47,079 bases of DNA. Source: Segetibacter sp. Lineage in GTDB: Bacteria; Bacteroidota; Bacteroidia; Chitinophagales; Chitinophagaceae. The notes below the pieces were generated by a model that saw nothing but the letters and a program-made list of their open reading frames with translations, made no database searches and was not told the origin of the DNA. Positions 41,193 through 47,079 of the stretch are shown one piece after another; within the stretch, counting starts at the first letter, position 1, and each line of letters opens with the position of its first letter. A program made the translations under genes and the position numbers. The stretch lies in the NCBI RefSeq assembly GCF_025963695.1, contig NZ_JAOQAH010000037.1:1-47079 (forward strand). The letters are read 5' to 3'.

Positions 41193-42884
41193 ATGGCACT
41201 AACAGAAGCAGACGGTTTTCCTTTTTTGAGTGGTGGTGGCGAAATGGGTAAGCTTATTCGTACTAAAGACTGGAGTACAACTGCTCTTGGCTCACCTGAC
41301 AGTTGGCCGTCAAGTCTACGTAGTTCGATCAGCATACTTCTCAATTCGCAATTTCCAATGTTTATATGGTGGGGACCCGAAGAGATTACCCTCTACAACG
41401 ACGCATATCGTCTTATCCTGGGTGAAAAGCACCCGAAAGCACTGGGAGCCCCAGGATCAAAAGTCTGGTCTGAAATCTGGAATATTGTTGGTCCACTCGC
41501 AGAGCGGGTTCAGAAACAAGGTGAATCGAATTGGGCCGAAGACCAGTTGCTATATATTAACAGGCGTGGGTTTTTAGAGGAGAGTTATTTCACTTTCTCG
41601 TACAGCCCGATGTTAAATGAAGTGGGCGGGATAGCGGGTGTATTCTGCGCTTGTACTGAAACTACCGAAAAGGTATTAGCTACACGTAAATTGAAGGAGA
41701 GTGAACAAAGTCTTCGGAAGATTATTCTTCAGGCTCCTGTTGCAATGTGTATTCTTCGCGGGGAGAATTTTGTTATTGAGGTAGCTAACGAAAAAATGTT
41801 TGAGTTATGGGGAGTAGCATCTAAAGGCGTCGTTGGTTTGCCTTTGTTTGAAGCGGTGGTGGAGGCTAAGAATGAAGGATACGAAGAACTGATGACTAAG
41901 GTACTTACAACCGGTAAGCCGGTTGTTGGAAGAGAGCAGCCTGTAAGTTTACCAAGAAACGGAAGGGTGGAAACTGTTTTTATCAATTTTAGTTATGAAG
42001 CCATTCGTGAACTAGATAACACCATTACCGGGGTGATGGCCATGGTGACTGACGTAACTGAACAGGTGATAGCGCGAAGAAAAATAGAAGACCTGGTATC
42101 AAACCGTACTGAGGAGTTAGCGAAGGTTAACGAGGCATTGATGAAAACAAACCGGGAGCTTGCAAGTTCAAATGCAAAACTCGAAGAGTTTGCTTATGCA
42201 GCATCCCACGACATGAAAGAACCCATACGAAAAGTAATTGTTTTTTCGGACCGTTTGAAAAATAGCCTGAGAGAACGCATGAATGAGACTGAAATAAGCT
42301 TGTTTGAACGAATGGAAAAAGCTACGCAACGAATGGGGCTTTTAGTGGATGATCTTTTAATGTTTTCACACGTAAGTGAAAAGCCTTTGGAGATGGAAGA
42401 AGTTGATTTGAATAAAAAATTTGAGAACGTGTTAGCGGATCTGGAAATGCTTATTGAAGAAAAACAAGCACTTATAGCCGTAGGCAGGCTGCCAACAGTT
42501 AGAGGCTACAGAAGACAACTACAACAGCTTTTTCAAAACCTAATTGGCAATGCCTTAAAGTACAGTAAGCCTGATACCCGCCCCGAAATTACATTAACAT
42601 GTAAGGTGGTAAAAGGCGATGAAATTCCATCGGCAGCGATGCAAGAACTGCCTGAGCGTTCTTTTTACCAAGTAGAAGTGCGCGACAATGGTATTGGCTT
42701 TGAACAGAAATATGCAGAAAACATTTTCGGCATTTTTCAGCGACTGCATAATAAAGCTGAATATGAAGGAACGGGTGTTGGTTTGTCAATCGCACGTAAA
42801 GTAGTAGAAAATCACAACGGATATATTTGGGCGAATAGTCAGCCGGGTAAAGGATCAACATTTCATGTGCTGCTTCCGGTCTAA
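41193..42884 (+). CDS. PAS-domain sensor histidine kinase
   Basis: The 563-residue soluble kinase has two PAS-like sensor domains. The first (about 10-165) contains LLNSQFPMFIWWGPEEITLY and the second (about 170-295) EQSLRKIILQAPVAMCIL. A coiled coil around 300-330 is followed by the H-box EFAYAASHDMKEPIRKV with His339. The ATPase domain has the N-box LFQNLIGNALKYSKP and G-boxes VRDNGIGFE and GTGVGLSIARKVVENHNG. No membrane segment or cognate regulator is adjacent downstream. The nearest receiver is the one at 40162-40569, so the two kinases could share it. Alternatively its partner lies elsewhere. Ligand unknown. Confidence 0.9.
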   Translation: MALTEADGFPFLSGGGEMGKLIRTKDWSTTALGSPDSWPSSLRSSISILLNSQFPMFIWWGPEEITLYNDAYRLILGEKHPKALGAPGSKVWSEIWNIVGPLAERVQKQGESNWAEDQLLYINRRGFLEESYFTFSYSPMLNEVGGIAGVFCACTETTEKVLATRKLKESEQSLRKIILQAPVAMCILRGENFVIEVANEKMFELWGVASKGVVGLPLFEAVVEAKNEGYEELMTKVLTTGKPVVGREQPVSLPRNGRVETVFINFSYEAIRELDNTITGVMAMVTDVTEQVIARRKIEDLVSNRTEELAKVNEALMKTNRELASSNAKLEEFAYAASHDMKEPIRKVIVFSDRLKNSLRERMNETEISLFERMEKATQRMGLLVDDLLMFSHVSEKPLEMEEVDLNKKFENVLADLEMLIEEKQALIAVGRLPTVRGYRRQLQQLFQNLIGNALKYSKPDTRPEITLTCKVVKGDEIPSAAMQELPERSFYQVEVRDNGIGFEQKYAENIFGIFQRLHNKAEYEGTGVGLSIARKVVENHNGYIWANSQPGKGSTFHVLLPV

Positions 42885-43589
42885 AATGTAACGCAAGCCC
42901 AAGTAGAGTTTCTGCTAAGCTTTTGCTTAAAACCTTAATAAAGAAATTTGGTTTGGCTTATGCGTGCAGTTAAGCTTCAGACGAGGGGGAGTCAATGTAA
43001 TTATTAGGTTCGCGGGTTCCTCTCTAACCTCAACCTAAAAAAACACCCTAAATGTTTCTCTCTCCAGGTTTTCTTATTTGAACATCCGGTAATAAGAGTA
43101 TACAGATCGCACGCATGAGTATGGGCCGCATTACTAACAGCGGACAAATTAAAAACGCGATTGAGTACGATACGGTAAAGGCAAGCAGCTTGATTTTGTA
43201 TTGGTAATGTAAAAGCAAAGTACAGGGTTGAAAGCTTTGTCAACAGCAATAAGTGGAGATGTTCCAACCACTGTTGGAGGCTGATCGGTAGCTACAGTCA
43301 CTGCACTCTTGTGGAGCCGTTTCGCATCTTATACGAGACACCGGTTAGTAAATGAACTTACAGTCATCGCCAAGCGGTTACCCAAGTAAAAGCAGTAATT
43401 ACGGCTGGTAAACTAGAGGCCGAAGCTGCAACCAACTAAGTTTTAGAGATAGCTTGAAATGGGTTAAGCCGATAAATTGTTTAAGTGTAAATGCTGACGT
43501 GAGCTGTGCACAATTTTATACTACAAGTACAAGAGAGTGACACAACAATGCCTCATTATTATTCTGCAGCTTGTACACGCCAAAAGCAA
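42885..43589. other. 705-nt intergenic region with possible decayed coding sequence
   Basis: The stretch holds the 50-bp element at 43527-43576 and short plus-strand phrases that look protein-like but are broken by stops, for example MGRITNSGQIKNAIEYDT at about 43116 and QAVTQVKAVITAGKLEAEAA at about 43372. No family is recognised. A degenerate element copy may lie at about 43296-43312 (-). Confidence 0.4.
43527..43576 (+). repeat. Dispersed ~50-bp element, copy 10 (TGACAC type)
   Basis: The copy starts GTACAAGAGAGTGACACAAC and ends GCAGCTTGTAC; its ends are an inverted repeat as in copy 1. It lies just beyond the gtrA 3' end. Confidence 0.8.
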
Positions 43590-44084
43590 TTAGTGCATTG
43601 TATGATGCTTTATCTTCTTAGTTTTAAAAGTAAAATGCTTCTGGCTGAGGTAGCTGAATGTAACAACGAAGGCTGTTGTAATTATTTTAGAAATTATTGG
43701 ATGGATATGCAATTGCTCGATAAAGAATTTTAAGAACATATAGTTAAGGGCAATGCATGCTAATACCATAGAGAAATACCTTACCAATTGAACTCTTCCC
43801 CGCAAGTTACTTTCGTTAAAAACAAGGTATCGGCTATAATAAAAACCAATCGGGAACGTGATGCAAAATGCAGCGATCATTGCAAGGATGTGGGGGCTTA
43901 TAGCAAAATATTGAAAATGCATCACTCCATGTTGCTTGAACCTGTTTTCAAAAAGACCAAAAAGAAAAATGTCGAGTAGGGTATTTGCACCTCCACAAGC
44001 TGCGTACCTAAAGGTCTGCAGGGGCATAAACTTTCTGAACAAAGGATAGAAAAAATCGATGACGCTCAACAAAAAATTATTCAT
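43590..44084 (-). CDS. GtrA-family membrane protein
   Basis: The 164-residue protein has four predicted transmembrane segments and the GtrA family pattern: FRYAACGGANTLLDIFLFGL in the first, FCITFPIGFYYSRYLVFN between the second and third, QLVRYFSMVLACIALNYM in the third and ITTAFVVTFSYLSQKHFTFK at the end. Family members are thought to help flip polyprenyl-linked sugars for cell-surface glycans. No glycosyltransferase gene is adjacent. It is divergent from argS, and the two promoters lie within 60 nt of each other. Confidence 0.87.
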   Translation of the reverse strand: MNNFLLSVIDFFYPLFRKFMPLQTFRYAACGGANTLLDIFLFGLFENRFKQHGVMHFQYFAISPHILAMIAAFCITFPIGFYYSRYLVFNESNLRGRVQLVRYFSMVLACIALNYMFLKFFIEQLHIHPIISKIITTAFVVTFSYLSQKHFTFKTKKIKHHTMH

Positions 44085-44106
44085 TAGCCTGATATACTAA
44101 ATGGGG

Positions 44107-44116
44107 CGCGAAGATA
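44107..44116 (-). promoter_or_regulatory. TATCTTCGCG promoter-like motif before gtrA
   Basis: The minus strand reads TATCTTCGCG 22 nt before the gtrA start, identical to the motif before infA and the DUF3810 gene. Confidence 0.45.
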
Positions 44117-44130
44117 AGCCTTGTAAATTG

Positions 44131-44138
44131 TACTTTTG
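44131..44138 (+). promoter_or_regulatory. Putative -7 promoter box of argS
   Basis: TACTTTTG fits TAnnTTTG and lies 21 nt before the chosen argS ATG at 44160. Confidence 0.5.
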
Positions 44139-44159
44139 CGGCCCAAACCGTTAAAAAGA

Positions 44160-46052
44160 ATGAGTGTTGTTGCTAAGATAAAACAAGTTGCGGCTCTAGC
44201 TATCGCCCACTTGTATAACTTCCAGATTGACGAAACAGGAATTTTGGTTAATGCTACAAAGCCAGAATTTGAAGGCGAGTATACGATTGTATTATTCGCT
44301 TTTGTAAAGCAACTACGAAAATCACCTGAGGCACTTGGCCAGGAACTCGGAAAGTTTATTGTAGACAATAACGGTGATCTTTTTTCGGGCTATAATGTGA
44401 TAAAAGGCTTTCTCAATCTCTCCATCACTCCTGGTTACTGGACCACTTTTCTTCACGGGGAATTTGCAAACGAAGCGTTTGGAAAATCACCTGCGCAGCA
44501 TAAAAAAGTAATGGTGGAGTATTCGTCACCCAATACAAACAAGCCTTTGCACCTCGGGCACCTGAGAAACAATTTTTTAGGCTGGAGCACTGCGGAGATT
44601 TTAAGGGCTTCGGGAAATGAAGTGATAAAAACGTGTATTGTAAATGATCGTGGAATACATATTTGCAAAAGCATGATTGCATGGCAAAAACACGCAAACG
44701 GCGCAACTCCGGAAATAACCGGGAAGAAAGGTGATCATTTGGTTGGCGATTATTATGTAAAATTTGAAGAAGATTTAAAAGCCCAAGCTGTAACGGTTCT
44801 TGCGCAGTTACAAGACAGGAAACTGGAGGGTTTTACAAAAGAGGAAGAGATAAAAATAATGGCATTGCTGAATGCTCTTGAGCAGGTAAACCCCGGCCAA
44901 AACAAAGAAAAATACAATGAGATAAAAAGCGAGCTAAATGAAATAGCGCGTAACAATACCCCCATAATGAAAGAAGCAAAACAAATGCTGCTGAAATGGG
45001 AACAAGGCGATGAAAAAATACTTTCGTTGTGGAGGAAAATGAACAATTGGGTGTACGCAGGCTTTGATGAAACTTATAAAAGGATTGGTAGCAACTTCGA
45101 CAAAATTTATTACGAGAGTGATTTGTACTTACTAGGAAAGGATATTGTTGAAGAAGGACTGCAAAAAGGAGTTTTGTTCAGGAAAGATGATGGCAGTGTA
45201 TGGATTGACTTAACAGCAGACGGACTCGATGAAAAACTGGTATTACGCAGAGATGGAACCTCGGTTTATATAACCCAGGATCTTGGCCTTGCGCAATTAA
45301 AGTACAAGGAATACGGGATTGATGAAAGCATTTACGTTGTTGGCGACGAGCAGAATTACCACCTGAAAGTGCTAAAGCTGATCATGCAAAAGCTGGGTGC
45401 ACCGTACGCCAATGGTATAACTCATTTAAGTTATGGAATGGTAGAACTGCCTACTGGAAAAATGAAAAGCCGTGAAGGTACAGTGGTAGACGCAGATGAC
45501 CTGGTAGATGCAATGATTGAAATCGCCAAACAAAAAACCAAAGAACAGGGTAAAACGGAGGGTTTTACAGACTCTGAATTACGCGAACTTTATGAAACAA
45601 TTGGCATGGGCGCTTTAAAGTTTTTTCTACTGCGCGTAGACCCTAAAAAGAGGATGATTTTTAACCCTGAGGAAAGTATAGAACTACAAGGTTTCACCGG
45701 TCCGTTTGTACAATATACGCATGCTCGCATAAAAAGCATCTTGCGAAAAGAGCAACCCAAAGCTTTGCCGCTTTCTACTGATCTGCTTCGGCTTGAAAAA
45801 GATATCATTATTATCCTCGAGCAATTTCAGGCAGTGATTAAGGAGTCTGGCAATGACCACGATCCTTCAAAAATTGCCATATATGCTTTCAACCTGGCAA
45901 AAACCTTCAACTCATTTTACACAGAACACTCCATAGCGAACGCAGAAACAGAAGAGAAAAAAGAACTTCGTTTGCAGCTGGCGGTTTTAACAGCGCGAAC
46001 AATTAAAACTGCAATGGGTTTGCTAGGGATTGCGGTACCTGAAAGAATGTAA
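44160..46052 (+). CDS. argS: Arginyl-tRNA synthetase
   Basis: The 630-residue class-I synthetase has the N-terminal additional domain (about 1-100) and the ATP-binding HIGH motif as KPLHLGHLRNNFLG. The KMSKS loop is replaced by GKMKSREGT, as is usual in ArgRS. The C-terminal anticodon-binding domain has YTHARIKSILRK and a closing MGLLGIAVPERM. An upstream TTG (44136) is in frame, but the ATG giving MSVVAKIKQ is preferred because the -7 box TACTTTTG overlaps the TTG. An internal segment rich in Lys/Glu (about 205-285: KEEEIKIMALLNALEQ) is longer than in E. coli ArgRS, as in other Bacteroidota. Confidence 0.96.
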   Translation: MSVVAKIKQVAALAIAHLYNFQIDETGILVNATKPEFEGEYTIVLFAFVKQLRKSPEALGQELGKFIVDNNGDLFSGYNVIKGFLNLSITPGYWTTFLHGEFANEAFGKSPAQHKKVMVEYSSPNTNKPLHLGHLRNNFLGWSTAEILRASGNEVIKTCIVNDRGIHICKSMIAWQKHANGATPEITGKKGDHLVGDYYVKFEEDLKAQAVTVLAQLQDRKLEGFTKEEEIKIMALLNALEQVNPGQNKEKYNEIKSELNEIARNNTPIMKEAKQMLLKWEQGDEKILSLWRKMNNWVYAGFDETYKRIGSNFDKIYYESDLYLLGKDIVEEGLQKGVLFRKDDGSVWIDLTADGLDEKLVLRRDGTSVYITQDLGLAQLKYKEYGIDESIYVVGDEQNYHLKVLKLIMQKLGAPYANGITHLSYGMVELPTGKMKSREGTVVDADDLVDAMIEIAKQKTKEQGKTEGFTDSELRELYETIGMGALKFFLLRVDPKKRMIFNPEESIELQGFTGPFVQYTHARIKSILRKEQPKALPLSTDLLRLEKDIIIILEQFQAVIKESGNDHDPSKIAIYAFNLAKTFNSFYTEHSIANAETEEKKELRLQLAVLTARTIKTAMGLLGIAVPERM

Positions 46053-46093
46053 GCCTAAATGGCCGGCGCTATTCTATAGTACTCTCGTTTAAA

Positions 46094-46267
46094 TTAATAA
46101 GAACCTTCTCTAATAATTTCGGCTGTACACTTTTTAATTCTCTCCAAATACATACTTTTTATTTCTATCTCGTCTTTATAAGGGAAGCCTTTTTCGACCT
46201 GCAAAAATAATGCTCTGGTCATTTTCGATAATTCAAAAGCCTTGGCAAACGTTTCAGCAGCAACCAT
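46094..46267 (-). CDS. Small hypothetical protein (57 aa)
   Basis: A 57-codon frame starts MVAAETFAKAFELSKMTRAL and ends IIREGSY. It is predicted to be mostly helical and amphipathic (FELSKMTRALFLQVEKGFPY then MYLERIKKCTAEII), with a balanced mix of charged residues, unlike shadow frames. No family is recognised and no signal peptide is present. The stop is 41 nt from the argS stop, with the genes convergent. It could be a real small protein or a remnant. Confidence 0.45.
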   Translation of the reverse strand: MVAAETFAKAFELSKMTRALFLQVEKGFPYKDEIEIKSMYLERIKKCTAEIIREGSY

Positions 46268-46387
46268 TTTTTAAACACCTCAGGTAAAGTCTATGATTAG
46301 GAGCAGGTTTAAATTCATTTTCTAAAAAAAAGACTAATAGTCTAAAGGCAATATGTTCATTAGTAGTATTAAAACTAATAAAACATT

Positions 46388-46409
46388 CGCTGGTCGTTCA
46401 CGATCAGCG
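46388..46409. promoter_or_regulatory. Small palindrome upstream of the 57-aa frame
   Basis: CGCTGGTCG (46388-46396) and CGATCAGCG (46401-46409) pair with one G-U mismatch. Possible operator or hairpin; position only. Confidence 0.3.
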
Positions 46410-46587
46410 GTAGCCTCAAGTTGTACCTATGCCTCCGAAAAATGCAAAAAGGTGGGATGAGTATCAGTAGAGGAATTTGGAACACAAAAATTCCCGAAAA
46501 AAACTGCGGAAGAATTCATACCAACACATATGCATGACAAAATCAATACCTTCGCATTTTGAAAAAGTATTTGCTTTTTTTAATTTT

Positions 46588-46637
46588 GTAGCCAACAATT
46601 GAACAAATCTCTTCTTTGTTGCGTCGCACACTTTTGC
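46588..46637 (-). repeat. Dispersed ~50-bp element, copy 11 (GCGACGC type)
   Basis: On the minus strand the copy starts GCAAAAGTGTGCGACGCAAC and ends GTTGGCTAC, 50 nt. It shares the GCAAAAG start with copy 2. Confidence 0.75.
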
Positions 46638-46787
46638 TTATAGTAGAAACAGGAGCCAGGTTGTAGGGAATGGTACTTTATTTGCGACTGCCTCCTTCGG
46701 CAATTGTTTCTACAATTACAGATGATTATAAACCTTTTAATAAAATGTTTGTAGTAAACAGATGTTTCACCTTTTAAACTTTTACAA

Positions 46788-47079
46788 ATGATCCCAGCAG
46801 ACAATGGTAAACCAAATCAATCGGAGAGCAATGGCAGCTCAGGCAACGGACAGCAAAACAGTTCCGGTATTCTAACCACGCGCCAGGGCCATCCTGTTTC
46901 AAATAATCAAAGCCTACGCACAGTTGGAAACCGCGGACCTGCGACTTTAGAAAATTACCAGTTTCTTGAAAAAATGTCCCATTTCGATCGTGAGCGTATA
47001 CCAGAGCGTGTAGTGCATGCACGCGGAACAGGTGCTCACGGTGTATTTGAAGCTTACGGAACAGTAGGCAATGAACCTA
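46788..47079 (+). CDS. Catalase, large-subunit (HPII-like) type, 5' part
   Basis: Only the first 97 codons are in the window. A polar, Asn/Ser/Gly-rich extension of about 30 residues ([20 protein letters not shown]) leads into the catalase core. [20 protein letters not shown] and [20 protein letters not shown] are followed by the active-site segment [16 protein letters not shown], which includes the distal haem His. The N-terminal extension is typical of the large clade of catalases (KatE/HPII), which remove hydrogen peroxide. It runs off the right edge, so size and C-terminal domain are unknown. Confidence 0.9.
   Translation, partial: MIPADNGKPNQSESNGSSGNGQQNSSGILTTRQGHPVSNNQSLRTVGNRGPATLENYQFLEKMSHFDRERIPERVVHARGTGAHGVFEAYGTVGNEP

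Larger units (their letters stand above)
46053..46787. other. 735-nt region between argS and the catalase gene
   Basis: It contains one plausible small gene (46094-46267, -), a small palindrome (CGCTGGTCG/CGATCAGCG at 46388-46409) and a 50-bp element at 46588-46637. Nothing else is recognised. Confidence 0.5.

Noticed and set aside
43506..43733. 75-codon plus-strand frame at the gtrA 3' end
   Set aside because: It spans a dispersed repeat element and the antisense of gtrA, so it is composed of non-coding and shadow sequence.
3038..46637. The repeated ~50-bp sequences as a CRISPR array
   Set aside because: Copies are single, kilobases apart, in both orientations and variable in the middle; there are no spacers or cas genes.

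Overview
The window looks like a chromosomal segment of a Bacteroidota bacterium, most likely family Chitinophagaceae. The evidence is gene content and order (yceD-rpmF-plsX; infA-rpmJ-rpsM-rpsK-rpsD-rpoA-rplQ followed by carA; DUF3810; a GH3-family protein; a membrane MutS-like ATPase; the SusC-type remnant), the rarity of Shine-Dalgarno sequences, promoters of the TAnnTTTG type, an AT-rich base composition, and a tmRNA tag of the GENTYAMAA kind. The assignment rests on recognition only; no database search was possible.

Layout. 0.2-8 kb: a minus-strand run of exported enzymes (a YVTN-propeller/phosphoesterase lipoprotein, a GH16 glucanase, a purple-acid-phosphatase-like metallophosphoesterase, an S9 peptidase) with a decayed SusC/TonB-receptor N-terminus between them. 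8.3-17 kb: a cupin protein with an anti-sigma-like N-terminus, a cystathionine beta-synthase, the yceD-rpmF-plsX lipid/ribosome cluster, DUF3810, dcd, a phosphopantetheinyl transferase and an L,D-transpeptidase lipoprotein. 17-25 kb: cyanophycinase, a YwqK-like exported protein, aroQ, carA, and the alpha ribosomal-protein/RNA polymerase operon (minus strand, starting at infA and ending at a clear terminator after rplQ). 25-31 kb: an AHL-lactonase-like metallo-hydrolase next to a penicillin/AHL-acylase-family protein, miaE, an H1-like Lys/Ala/Pro protein, rpmA and rplU. 31-37.5 kb: GH3-family protein, dxr, rseP and the MutS-like ATPase. 37.5-43 kb: ssrA (tmRNA), then a tight three-gene signalling cluster and a further PAS histidine kinase. 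43-47 kb: gtrA, argS and the start of a large catalase that runs off the right end.

The most interesting system is at 38.1-40.6 kb. An RsbQ-type alpha/beta hydrolase (triad Ser100/Asp223/His251, exactly four residues offset from the Bacillus RsbQ triad) abuts, with zero spacing, a protein whose PAS domain resembles that of RsbP but whose output is a histidine kinase instead of a PP2C phosphatase. A stand-alone receiver follows. This looks like the RsbQ/RsbP energy-stress sensor re-wired onto a two-component output.

The intergenic DNA is also unusual. At least eleven copies of a 49-52 bp element (5' end GTACAAG followed by GTGACACAAC or GTGCGACGCAAC, 3' end near GCCGGNTAC) lie in intergenic spacers. 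Several spacers, notably all four at the start of the alpha operon, carry short arrays phased at 7 nt, each spacer with a different heptamer. C-rich/G-rich hairpins cluster at 19-22.7 kb, and one of them supplies the last codons of carA.
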